A DNA stretch of 64,000 nt, from NCBI GenBank assembly GCA_011009095.1, contig VTPC01003835.1, forward strand, positions 1-64,000, written 5' to 3'. Made by a program: the position numbers and the translations under genes. Below the pieces are notes generated by a model. That model was given only the letters and a program-made list of their open reading frames with translations. It was not told where the DNA came from and did not search any database. The stretch comes from Ignelater luminosus (taxonomy: Eukaryota; Arthropoda; Insecta; Coleoptera; Elateridae). Below, in pieces: positions 13,139 through 25,700 of the stretch (position 1 is its first letter; the number at the start of each line of letters is the position of its first letter).

Positions 13139-13775
13139 TCAAACTTCTTCTACTGTAACAAAAGTTGCAGTTGCTGGAAATGGCAAAGTTATTAGAATCC
13201 CTAACTGAATATAAAGTCCAAGATGTGTTGAATAATAAAATCCAGTGGATGCACCAAGAGCCTATTCAAATGTACAAGTAAAGTGTTCAGCATATTTGAA
13301 AAATGAAAGAACACTTACTTAAACACAATGTAGGATAGCAAAAGCTGGTGGGCTGTTGCTAACATACATTTTACCCAATATAGAACCCTGATGGGTATTA
13401 TAACAAGCATCACCAAAACCTAAGACGTAGGAACACATAAGAGCCAATGGTACTGAGCTTTCTATTATTGCCGTTTCATTGGTGTCTTTAAAAGGAGCAC
13501 TGTTTGGAATATTTATAAACACTATTCCACACGTAATTTGATGTAATATGTAAGCGGTGATAATAATTGGATGTCGCCCCTTTTGGGTGAACTTTCCTGC
13601 AAAGAAAGCACCTGAAAATGTTATTAAACTTTGGTTTGATTTCAAATTGCATCTTAGGTTGTTATTACCGGAAATCTCCCCGAGGCCTAGCAAGATACCA
13701 GATATTCCTACAAGTCCTTTCACACGTTCTCCAAACAGGAGCTGTAGACTCAACCGAAAAATGTTAGTACAAAAC
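13139..13775 (-). pseudogene. Partial MFSD11 duplicate (exons 5-7), disrupted
   Basis: Three blocks on the minus strand match exons 5, 6 and 7 of MFSD11 and keep the intron positions: 13669-13775 (LVGISGILLGLGEIS), 13319-13611 (NSAPFKDTNETA, LGFGDACYNTHQGSILG) and 13139-13261 (THLGLYIQLGILI). Splice-like GT/AG ends remain, with a 57-bp first intron. Defects are clear: the exon-5 copy is 107 rather than 126 bp and needs a frameshift, with an in-frame TGA before it; the last codon of the exon-6 copy is TAA where MFSD11 has CAG; and the exon-7 copy stops after VEEV. No copies of exons 1-4 were found. Because the introns are kept it is a DNA duplication, not a retrocopy. It lies 6 kb downstream of MFSD11 on the same strand. 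A rapidly evolving gene is possible but unlikely. Confidence 0.85.
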
Positions 13776-14220
13776 CTGAAAACAAACTAGTGAGTAAGAT
13801 ATAAAAATTAAATTTTAATGTGTTTGTATTAACAAGAACTAAAGTTGCAATCTATTGCAAGTAAAGATGATGCGCTATAAGAGTGTTGTATTCGATACGT
13901 AAGATAAATCTAAAAGCCAATAAAAAGATGAAAACAAGCAAAACATCAAGAAACTTAAACGGCATTTGTGTATAGTTATTATATTACCATAAAAAATCTC
14001 GTCTAGTTTGTTTGTACTTCAACTGATTTATTACTTTATGAATATTCTACTGTTTACATTATTATCCTATAGTTTGTTTGGAACTTTCAAATGATTTTGC
14101 CATGTCTTCATAATATGTTTGCTATAGACTTGAATTTTCTGGGTAAGTACCAAGAGGTTTTTGTCTACACGTTCTGAAACATAAACCAGCTTTATTAAAT
14201 TTAGCACTTTTATTGAGAAA

Positions 14221-14260
14221 CTTTCTCTCTCTCTCTCTCTCTCTCCCCCTCTCTCCTCTT
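14221..14260. repeat. CT microsatellite
   Basis: About 40 bp of nearly pure CT dinucleotides interrupted by short C runs. Confidence 0.9.
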
Positions 14261-14626
14261 TCTTAAGTTTGCTACAGCTGTAACTATAATTACTAATAAG
14301 GTTTAGAAGAATCTTCTAGCAAACAATTTTTCTGATACCTAACTAAAAAGTAAACGAGGTTCTGTTTAAACCCTAATTGTGCAAACATAATAACATCTAG
14401 TTTGAAGCTCGGATTTAAGCCCAACTGGGTCATCTTTACAACGGCTCAGGTTTTCTAGCCGGGCCGCTCTGAGTATCGTCATTAAACGTCTTTCTATTGC
14501 CTGACTTAACACGAATAGGAATCTGATTTCACTAAAAAGCATAAACCTTTGATGTTCTTTTCTGATATTTTTACGTGGCTGTCAAATGGTATTAGGTAAA
14601 TCTCTAGAACAGAACAGAAGCATTTT

Positions 14627-14860
14627 CTAGAGTTCTACAATTTACTGCTATATCTCCTAAAGAGTTAAAACACTCTTTATTATGAAAGATTTGAGCAAAC
14701 AAGTCTTAAGACTGAATAAGTGAATACGCCGGAGCGTTTTTGATAAAAGAGTATTTATTTTCTTTTTTACTAAGAACTCTCTAGAATTTTACAATCTATC
14801 CCTTGACGAGTTAGAACACGCTTTATTATGAGGAACTTGAGCAATAATGAATATGCTCAG
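14627..14860. repeat. Diverged direct repeat, offset about 154 bp
   Basis: Sequence from CTAGAGTTCTACAATTTACT (14627) recurs from CTAGAATTTTACAATCTATC (14781), with shared AGTTAGAACAC..TTTATTATGA and a TTGAGCAA segment. Each copy is about 80 bp and roughly 70% alike. It may be an old tandem duplication within an unknown repeat. Confidence 0.55.
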
Positions 14861-15500
14861 GGTTGCCGCGTGTGTTGTTCATCGCGCAAGAACGGTTAAT
14901 AAAAAAAAGCGACGTTTGACGTCTAACAAGAACCCCTATGTCTGTTTTCAGAGTCTAAAAGAAAGCAAAAGCAAAAGGGTGGTTTTTAAAAGTTTTTACA
15001 GAGATGGTTCATGCACACCCGGTGGCCCTGTCTATTATATTTATTCACTTTCTGCCATTTAACTATTTGATAATTTATATAAAATGGACAGTTTTGTTAA
15101 ATGGTCTTTCGTTCGAAACTGACTGGTACATAATCATCACCAGTCATGGATACAGGGCCGTTCCAAATGCATGTGCAGGGTAAGCGCAGCACGCGGGCAG
15201 CAACCTCAAGAGAGTAGCAAATTTCGACAAATACTTGTCAAAATAAGATTGACAAAGAAAGTTATCAATTTATCAATGTCCTGAAAGTTTTGAAACAATT
15301 TTCGACACTTGGATATTTATCATGAATAACAAATTCTGAAGTTGGTGTTCGAGACAAAATTATTTCAGTACCCTGAGGTTTAATACCAGTTAGATTCTTG
15401 AAATCAATTACATCCCTTATAAAGAGGAGATTCGCAAAAGTATCTACAATTTAGTTTGAGTGAATGCTTGTAATTGATATTGTAGGAATATTTATGAATA

Positions 15501-16274
15501 CAGGGTGTTTAAAAAATGTTGTCGAATATTTTAGCCACTTATAGTACTCATTGCGACGATCAAAAAAAATCTTAATCAATATGGGTCCGCAACTGAACCA
15601 TTTCAGAGATATAGTAGTTTTAGTGTTTCAGATGTAAAAAATAATTTTTAAGTTTTTTTCATCTGATTGCCTGTGATAAAACAAAGGTTTGATAACTGTC
15701 ATTAAGTTACCTTATTAGTTTCTCACTCGTGGAGTTATGCTTTATGCATGATGAGGCACCTGCACATTTTTTCTTTTGGTGAGGAATTTTCTAAATGAAA
15801 CTTTCAATAATCAGTGGATAGGACGAGGGGGTCCTATTGCATGACCGCAAAGGTCTTCTGATTTCAATCTGTTGGACTTCTTTGCGTGGGGATATTTAAA
15901 ATCTTTAGTCTATTCACGGCCAATTAATACTCTAAAAGAACTGAAGGAGCGGACAGAACATGACTGTGAGACAATACGTACGACTCCGGGAATTTTTTAA
16001 AGAGTACGAACATCTTTCTTACGAGGATGCCGATGTTGTCTAGAAATGGAAGGGGGACATGTAGAGCACCTGTTATAATGACTCTGTAGTTTAAAATTAC
16101 CTTACGTTTGTTTAAAATAAATAATCATAAGTACTTATGTCTTAATTAATTAAAAAATGTACTACATCTCTAAAATGGTTGAGTTGCAGACCCATGTTGA
16201 TTAAGACTTTTTTGATCGTCGCAATGAGTACTATAAGTGACTAAAATATTTGACAACATTTTTTAAACACCCTG
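15501..16274 (+). mobile_element. Tc1/mariner (IS630) superfamily deletion derivative with long TIRs
   Basis: The ends are inverted repeats of about 118 bp (15501-15618 and 16157-16274) differing at roughly nine sites, starting CAGGGTGTTTAAAAAATG and flanked by TA on both sides. Between them the plus strand keeps only the C-terminal third of a transposase: MHDEAPAHFFF near 15745, then in a shifted frame NNQWIGRGGPIA, SSDFNLLDFFAWGYLKSLVY, TIRTTPGIF, and EMEGGHVEHLL by about 16076. These are the second and third DDE blocks of an insect IS630-type transposase. The N-terminal two thirds are deleted and several stops and shifts are present, so this copy is non-autonomous, but its ends are well preserved. 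Confidence 0.85.
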
Positions 16275-16389
16275 TATATTAGAAAACCCAAAAATAAACG
16301 GAAATGATTTCTATACTGACAGTGTTGAAACCCTGCAAATTAGGGGAGTGATATTCACATTGGTTAGCTAGTTAAAGCCTGCACTGGAA

Positions 16390-17940
16390 GTAAGAAGCTT
16401 TAAAGCTGTTCGAGGAGACTGTCATGTAAACATCGGCGTACAGGAAAGCTGCCATCGAGGCATCTTTGGTGTCTAATAATGGATGATCTTTAGAAGCGCT
16501 TAACAGTGAACGATTTTCTTGCGCAGACGACGGGCTAGCATTCGTTACTGGTCTGCGACCGAATGCAAGCAGCCTGCAGAATCATAGAAAGACTTGCAAC
16601 AAGAATGGCTTTTTGATCAATTATTTAAGATTGAGGTCATTCTCTTCACTAAGAGAAACAAAACGGTTGGTTTAAGAGAATCCATATTGTACGGTAGACC
16701 TATATCGCTCGCGCAAAAATGACCTTGAAAAGTCACGGCAATTATCAGAGTTATAGCAGTGCATGGGTTCAGTGGTTTGGTGGTCTAGTGTAGAGCACAC
16801 CACCATAGTCCAAAGACTGGCCAAGCTACAACGCCTGGCCTGTGTGGATATAACCGATGCAATGAAGACAACCCTTACACCTGCATTTGAAGTTCTATTG
16901 AGGCTGCCGGAACTCTCAACTTGGATAAGGAAGGAGACAATGGTAGTCCACCTCAAGATGTGGGGTGCAGGGTTATGACGTGGAAATGAGTTTTAACACC
17001 GGCAAGGATAGTTAGTGGAAAAAAAGAGTCTTTACAAGGTAACAGGCGGGCGATCGGTTAAGGCTGCATAAGACGCCTTCTCTTGCAATTCCAACTAAGG
17101 AGTAGTGGGTAAGCAGTAACGTAAATCTTCAACAGAACTCGCTAGTTTTCTATACGTATTAATGACAGGAAATCGTCGGGAGCAGGCATTTACCTAGAAA
17201 ATTTTCACGTGCAGGAGAGCTTTGCTCTGAGAAAGCACAGCATGGTTTTCGGTGGCGTGTAGAGAAGATGCGAAGATAACGGAGCGAAAAATATTTCTGC
17301 AGTATTAAAGCTCCTGTTCAGGAGTGTGCAGACACTTTCGAAGAACTTACCACAATAAAGACTGGGCAAAGAAAAGGCAGATGATCTCGCCAGACTTGAA
17401 GCCGAGCATACCTACTTAGGACCAGAATCTTTTCTAGGAATACCAAGGCAATAGATCTCGTTAATCTTGAACGCATAGGCTTACGGGACTCAAAAAGGTA
17501 AGCTGGCTAAGAAGCAGTAAAAGCAAGGCGAAAGACCGTTTCGGTTTTAACCTGTCAAAGCTAGACTGGCTAATAGGCATGAGCCGGAGAACCTTAAGTC
17601 TTTTAGATAAGATCCTTACAGGCCATTGCATCTTAAGAAGACACCTGTCGCTCATGGGTGTAGAGGAAGATCCAACATGCCATAAATGTGGGAATGACGA
17701 TGAAACTTCTTTCTAGTTTCTGGAAGAATGCGAGGGTTATGAGAGGCTGAGGTTTGAAATCTTTCAGGCCATTACACTAACAAGGAAGAAGTTGAGCTCT
17801 CTAGCCTGGACTGACATCCTCACTGTCGTATGGGAGTCGAGAAGGTTCAGGTAGAGAACAGAGGAAAGAATGTAGATGGTTGTAGAGGTGGTTGAGAGAA
17901 TGGCAAAGAAAGGAAATTGCTCAAATGCGAAATTTAAAAG
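16390..17940 (+). mobile_element. Decayed non-LTR retrotransposon 3' part (R1/Jockey-like RT to zinc-finger end)
   Basis: Plus-strand protein similarity survives in several frames. An RT active-site-like block LEALNSERFSCADDGLAFVTG lies near 16490-16550. A thumb/connection block VVWWSSVEHTTIVQRLAKLQ, followed by RLACVDITDAMKTTLTPAFE, occupies 16763-16978. A C-terminal block LTGHCILRRHLSLMGVEEDP then CHKCGNDDETS and CEGYERLRFEIF lies at about 17560-17770, which in R1/Jockey-type elements carries the terminal Cys-His motif. Stops and frameshifts are frequent and the 5' part is missing. No poly-A tail or target duplication could be defined. It directly follows the Tc1/mariner-type element. Confidence 0.75.
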
Positions 17941-19759
17941 AAACGCCAAATTTTCCGAAAGATTATTAATTTTTTGATTTTTTTGAGGAATTAAGCGTTA
18001 AATTGAGATAGTTACATTTGTAAATGTCTATCGAAATGGTTTGATTTCTTTAACACATGTCATTTTCAGGATGATACAATGTTTTGGCCAGACTTGGCAT
18101 CATGCCAGAGGACAACTTTGTGTCTAAAGACAATAACCCTTCAAAGATTTTTGGGCAATTCTGTTGAGAAAGATTTATGATAAAGAATGAGAAGCTTGAA
18201 ATAAAAAACAGTTAAGGCGTAGAATTTTTTAAAAAGCGCCGTCTAAAAGCTGATTGAAAGCATTAGAAGACTACGCGTCATTAAGGAGACCGAACCGTTA
18301 GCATTAATTTAAATTAATATTACCGTGCTCAACAAGTGTGTTTATACTAATTATTCAAATTAGATTAATGTGGTACATAAAGATTAAATATAGAAAATTG
18401 TACCAAAACATACGTCAACAACTGCTATTTAAAAAATTGGAAGGAGCAATGTTTGATCCGGCAAACCATAGTAATTATAATGTTTATTGAGAAAATTTTG
18501 CCCAATACTATGCAAGATTGGTTGTATTTGAATTTGACGATCATAGTATGGAATGTGCTGCTCATATAACCTAGTTTTTCGACGAACTCCGAAGGAGTCG
18601 TTACTGAATTTGCGAAGTCTGTCTGCCTTCTACATCAAAAAATAAGACAAACGTATACTTTTAGTTTTTTAATATCACCTCGGGAACATGATCAAAATGG
18701 CTGTCGAAGTCTGAAAAAAGTAACAAAACGGAGTTCGTTGTGGTTATGTTTTGCATTCCCAGATGTTAAAGTGTGTAATTTTGAAATAATAAATATAATA
18801 AATAAAATAATCAATTCTAAAACCGATCACTAGCAATTGGTGATTTAACACGGCATTTTGGAAAAACTGTTTTGTAAGATTCATGATTAAGGAGGAGGAA
18901 GGTTATTCATATACTAGTAACATTAATTATTAAAATGTAAAAAAATATTTTTATTGGCAACTTGACTTTGACTGAGGTATACTATACAATAATTTCCCAA
19001 CAAATATTTTATAAAATCGTAATAATTAAAGCTGAAAACATTTTAAATCACAATAAATACATAGTGTTTTAAATTATGAAGGAACAGTATAATAGTTAAA
19101 ATGATTATAAAATACATGAAGTTACTTAAAATGTGACATTTTTAACTTTAAAGCTACCATAAATGAATCTGTATTTTAATTACAGAAATAAATAACAAAA
19201 TCTATATATTAACGACTTATCTTGGAGTTTTCACCATTTAATGTTTTCAATAAATCGATTTAATTCATTTTTTATATAATATTTACAGTTATAAAAACTT
19301 TCACCTACTAATAAAACATAAAACTACTACACGACTTCATTAAATGACATTAATAAAATGTACAACAAGAAAATTACGTAAGTTAACCTTTAACTACATC
19401 TCAGTCTTGGATATAGTCAAAACCAACTGGATCGTAAATGCATAAAAGGCACTGTAAATGTTATCACAGATATTATAGTTCTTTCATAATATACTTAATA
19501 TACAACATTCGTTTTTGTACCCACACGACTCTTCCCTATTTAAAGAAATTAAAAGCTCTGTGATACTATACTACATTCTAAAAATGGCGAAGATGTAGGC
19601 GCACAAATTAACTAATAAAACATAGGAAAACGAAAACGAAAATAAGAGGCTAAAAGAACTGGGTTAAGTTGAATTACAATAAAATTTACAAAAAAAAAGA
19701 TCATTACTACTACTTTATCAATGTAAGCCAGTACTTTGATATTGTTCTAAACTACTTTA
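17941..19759. other. Spacer and MFSD11 3' UTR
   Basis: AT-rich sequence without a recognisable gene. The last several hundred bases before 19760 are expected to be the MFSD11 3' UTR (minus strand); its poly-A site cannot be set by eye. Confidence 0.45.
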
Positions 19760-22700
19760 CTAATTAGTATCACTATTATGAACAGACTCAGAATCACTAT
19801 TATTCTCGTTACTTTCCTCATCTGAATCGTTTTTCTTTTGCCGTTTTACAGACCATTCCACCGCAACGAAAGTCACTGTTCCTAAAACCGCCAACAAGAT
19901 TAAAATTCCCAATTGAATATAAAGTCCAGTGTGTGATGCATAGAAGAAACACGCAGCAGCTGCAACAGACTAAAAAGAGGAAAAAAATAATTACAATCAT
20001 CAGTAAAATATAATCATATTATTACTTACCTGCACAAACTTGAAGATTGCAAAAGCAGATGCACTATCATTTGCAAAAACTCCTCCCAGCATTGAATATA
20101 TTTGAGTGTTAAAACAAGCATCACCAAAACCTAAAAGGAACGAGCAGAAAATAGCTAAAGGTGCTGAACTGGTTATAAAGGCCTCATCGTTAGTGTCATC
20201 AAATGGAGCGTTATTGGGAAGATTCAAGAAAATAAGGAAGAATGCCACGAGGTGAATTACAAAACCTCCCATTACAACTGGATCACGACCCCATTTGGTA
20301 AATTTGCTACCTAATATACCAAACAAAGCTCCACCTGAAAAAGGAAAATGTTAAATATCATCAGATCTTTTTTACAATTTCATAATAATTACCTAGGACT
20401 TCTCCCAATCCAATCATAATACCAGAAAGTCCAACAAGTTCTTTAGCAGCCTCTCCTAATTGTAATGTAAAGCCTATACTAGAACTGTAAACACCGCTGA
20501 AGAAGGATAATTCGATTCCTGGAATAAATTATTAGTGATAGTAAATCACTAAAATGGAACATTTCATCATACCAAAATACAATATTTAAAAGCTAGCAAA
20601 AGCAAAAGCTTCAAGGAAAATTAATTTCTAATCTAGTCAGCTCTAATTAAATATGCTTTCTTAAAAAAAGACAAACCTGTATAAAAGAAGGTTACGGTCA
20701 ATAGTAACATCTTTTTTGTAATAAACAATTTTCCAGCGTCTTTCAGTGCTTCCACTGGACCACGATTTGGTTGTTCCACGGCATTAGGATCTGGATTAGG
20801 TCTTGGTAATATAATTATGAAGACTATACCAACTATAGATACGACCAATAATACCCATATAACTAACGATCTTGTTCCTTGATCTATGTGGGATAGTCCT
20901 TGGAATTGGAAGAATACGAATATGTTACCAATGAACATACTGAAACAAAAATACTAAATTTAATGCAAAATAATTTTTAAAAAATTATTTAAAAGATACA
21001 TCTCGCGATGTAAGGAAGATTCCAAAAAAATGTCTCGTTTTTTATGTTACTTATATTTAAGAAAATCTAAAAGATTGAGTTTTAGATTTATCGTTGTTTA
21101 AAGCTTTGAAATAGAATTAAATAGAACTTTGATCCATTTGCGACTCCACACATGAATGGTATGTAGGAAAGAGGGGTTATTTCAGTGTCTAGTCACAATG
21201 CCGCTAGATTTCCTCAGATCATGTCAAACGCTGCACAGTTTCGGTCCACATAGTTTGTGAACTTATTCCTCGATGTTTATATTATACGTCAATTTATTTA
21301 ATGTATGCAATTTTTAACGTAAACATTTTTCTGTTTTTCTAATTTTCAGTAAAAGTCTAAACTATGTATGTGTGATATAAAAAACGGAACTTTTTGTTCA
21401 AATGGAAAGTACGCATTTTATCCAGATTCGAGCAGCATTTTCATATGAATTTAACAATGTGTCACACCTCTACTTTAAGATAGCTATTTGCTATTTGAGA
21501 AAAAATTGTTTTTGTCCAATAGCATGTAACGTTCACTTTTTGTCTCCGTTACATGTGTAGTATTTAATCTGTGCTGTCGGTGTGATCTTGTATTTTTTTA
21601 TTTTTCTCTTGTTGAAGAGGTTTTTTTGATATTTGTTGTGATTTTACACTGATAGGTTGATTACCTTTTTTGCAGCTTCTTTATTTTGAGATCATCAATT
21701 AGGGTTGACAAACTCTTCAATTTTACTTATTATAGCAAGCAGAACACATGGTATAATTCTTCCAAAACTTACATTTACTTTTGTTATTGCAGTTTCTTGA
21801 ACTGTCACAGCTGTTTCTTGTATTTCTGTTTAATTCATTTCAATATAGATCTCGTTAGCAATTTGATAGAGTTGGTTTTTCTTATTGCGATTTAATAATT
21901 GTAATTTAAGATTTCTTCTTTAATTAGTATGTTTCAACTTTCCTTACACTTTTGTATATAAAATTTGAATAAGTAGATGTTAGGTTTTCTTTTATTTTGT
22001 TCATTTCTTTAAAGGTAGCCCATGAGTGATTGATCTTTTGTTTATGGTTTAGCCAAAATGAATTGAGTTAGGACTTCTATACCATGCCATTTGTAAAGCT
22101 TATTTAGGTTTCTTTAAATTTAAATTGTAATTTCAATTACGTCCTCGTTGGGGGTGTTGTGACTTATCATTTTTTATATTGGTGCTAGTCTTGTTGTTGT
22201 ATTAACAGAAATTCTATTTCCTAAAACTATTTAGTCATTAAAATTTAATTTAAATCGTTTTAGCGTCGTAGGAGTCCAGCTTCGCTTCGTGCGGGAAGGC
22301 CTTTAGTAGGCCGGAAGACTTCATGTAGGCGCATTACTGCCGTTATTTGTATTCAGGAGTGCTAAAAATTCTGAATTTTGGTGACAAGCCTCAATCAAGC
22401 GAGGGTAAGTAGGGTTGTCTTGCTTTTTATTAGGTCTCATGGGAGGTATTCTTTCCTTCAGTATTTAAGTATTTACTAGTTGGAATTTCTTGACAATTTT
22501 CTTCTTGATTATTTTTGTGTTTTTTATGAAAAACACTGCCGCCCTTATGATTTACTTTAATACATGTAATTGAATTTCTTTTTGTGTTGGCCGGTTGTTG
22601 TAGCCAGCCTAAGACTAAAAACATCTTAATTAAATTAAGTTCATTATCTTGTAACACAAGGTTACTTTACAAACAAATCCAACAAATCATGTCATACATG

Positions 22701-25700
22701 ACAGGAGCAAAATCTAAATAAATAATTGATAAGTGTCATTTAGCTTTGAGAAAGCAGGGAGATAAACGAAAATATTTCTCAAGTCTAAACAATGAAGTAA
22801 AAAGATACCAAACCGAACTTTTAAGACATAATTGGGACAACTAGAAATAATATTGCGTGATGATCTATAAGACGGAATTGAAAATAGTTAAATCAATTTA
22901 TATGAGCACTTTCTCACTAATATACCTAATGTTCAGTAATAATCACAGGATATACTTTGGCAACTTAGATTTAAGTTAGCTTTGCAATAATTTAGGAAAA
23001 AATTCTTAATTTTTATTTTTATTTCTATCCCCAAAATTCCAAAGAAAAAAACAAAATAAATGTGCACGTACAATTTATTTATACTTCATATTACACAGTA
23101 GACAGTTCTTCCCCCTTTCCTTCTCAACAAACTCACTTGTCCTTGCTGGAGATGTTTTCACTACAATAGTTTGCTTATAGTCTTAGCAGTAAGAACAATT
23201 GAAAACACAGCATACCTGCGCAGCCAAGCGAAATTTATAGCCACTAAAGTTTGATAAAATCTAAAAAGAGAAAATAACAGCAAACTTGATAAACCGAGCT
23301 ATTTAGTTAAAACAATAAGGAATAATTCGTTTTCCATTAAGTTGTAACGTGACATTGTACAAGATATCAAGGTAGTTCATAACCCTTGAACAATTAAAAA
23401 GTACGTGACCTTTATTTCCTGTTAATAGCTATACCATACCTATAAGATCCGGTAAAGTTAATACCTTGCGAATATTATATCGTAGATCTTATGTAGAATT
23501 TTTAATTTGAGAAGAATGGTCGTAAGTGCTGTTTTATAAATGCTTAACACGTATACTATAATAGCCGAATTAAACTTTAATTCTTTGAAATTGAATTAAT
23601 GTAGGATGTTTCGTGACCTTCAGGGATGCTTTTATAATGCATTGTTAACATGAAAAATACAAAATTCTTACTATCAGGTTTATCGATTTGTATGACATTA
23701 TAGTCTTGCATCATCTCAGAGTCGATACCGTTGAAGCAATTGGTAAAACCATTGACTTCACAATTCTTTCCCATTCCAGTAATTTCTCAACCTTCCATTA
23801 GCACACTTCTAATTTATTATCTCCGCTACTCGTCAGTATTTGACGTATAATTACAGCACATTGCAAAGTACATTCTCCAAAAGAGTTTCTGTTTAAGTTA
23901 TGAAAAAAACGCTAAAAATACACTTTTAACATTCGCGCACACAAAATGAACACAAACATATAAGGGAGAATTTAAAGCTTCTATTCATTGATAATCACTG
24001 GGATAGGAAAAAAAGCTGCTAATTACCTAATAACGGTTTAAAACAAATCGGACAATATTATAAAACAACCGAATGGATAGTTTACATTAGAATTTGTATG
24101 TATCAATGCAGTTTACATTTAAGCACCTTACAAAAAATCGTGTACAAATCAAAGTTTTAAAAAGTTCAATCAATTCTAACCAAGTAGAGAGTTGTTGAAT
24201 TAGTGCGCGCAAGATATCGATTACACAGTGTTTAGCAGCCAAGTAAGTAAGTCATGGACCTTTGCAAAGAAGCAAAAATAAAGGCTACGTAGGATCGTGA
24301 AAACGTTATTGATGAGAATTCTACGCAGTTTTGGATTTTCCGCTGTGTAATGTTGGTCATCAACATTTTTGTAATATGCGAATAAGTGACGTTGATAATT
24401 CACAATTATGACGAAACTAGTTAATATGCTACCACAAATGAAGTCTGCTTGTTTTTTAATTCATTCATTTTGTTATTCTTTTATGCAACTTTCAAGACTT
24501 ATAACAGGCGTGTTGCGGATTTGAAAACCCTTGTGACTTTTTAATCAGTTTGTTTTCAACAACTTTGAGTAACCTAAGAGTAGATTTATAGATGTTCTGT
24601 AGTGTGTTCCAAACCTTTCCCTAGCGGTATTTATTGTTCATATGTTTTATGAATTTTTGTCTCACTAGATTCTTTACTCATATATGGTGGAAATGAAGTC
24701 CTTGTTTATTTATTAATATTATTTTATTACAAATATCTTCAGGATTTTATTGTATTTGTTAATCTTAAATGGAATACTGCGAATAGGACCTTTTTCTCTC
24801 AATCGGATCAAGTGTGTAGGTAAATTGCTTACAGATAATATTTTTTTCCGAAACAATAGGAGTGATTGATAGCCAAAACGTAGATCATGACCGAACAACT
24901 TTGTTGTAATAAAATTGTGCAGAAACATAGAAAATTTGGGTTTAGCTGGGAATGCCATTTTGTGGAAAAGCGTTCAAACTCTGAGAGAGTAAACTGACTG
25001 ATCCGAAATTGGCTGAAACGATTTTACGAGTTACCTCAAGATCCCAACATCCTCGTTCTAAAAGCTAAACTGTCTCCATTTACCGATACAGAAGGTTAAG
25101 GAACAATCGCGATTTCAAACCTATAGAGCCAATTTCTAAGACATCTTAAAAAATAAACCTAGTCTATGGTTTAAACCAGAGAGACTTGGCTTCTTTCACT
25201 TACCAATTAAACCGTTTTGGTCAAATTTGGTCTTAGCTCATTATAGCAAGGTTATGGTTAAACGGATGAAGGACAACAATCTGGATTTTGTCCCAAATGA
25301 AACCAAATCCTCTTAACTCTAGTGGTCCTTTTCTTATACCCTTAGGCCCTTTCTTAACATTTCTAAAAACGCCTAAGATTCAAAACCCAACAAAAAAAGA
25401 TTAGGTAATAACATTATAAACGCCTTTTAAGAAAAGCTCCGGCGAAGCGAACCAGAACTCCTTAACAGAAAAAAAACATATGAGATGATCGCAAACGCCC
25501 AAAAAGCATTAGTAGAACATAACTTAGAAAGTAACACTAAAAATTTTCATAATGAAAGTAGGCTGTAAAAAATGTTTTTATTCGGATCATGTTCAAAACT
25601 TTTTTGCAGTACTCTATTACATACCTCATTTGTAACATTGCCCAAAAAATACCAGAGTTCCTAGAAATAGTGCTTGAGTTAGAATTGAGCGTTAAATAGT

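Larger units (their letters stand above)
13776..15500. other. Spacer with simple and direct repeats
   Basis: Contains a CT microsatellite (14221-14260) and a diverged direct repeat (14627-14860). The 71-codon frame at 14847-15062 overlaps the second repeat copy and has no domain. No exon-4-like sequence of the MFSD11 duplicate was recognised here. Confidence 0.5.
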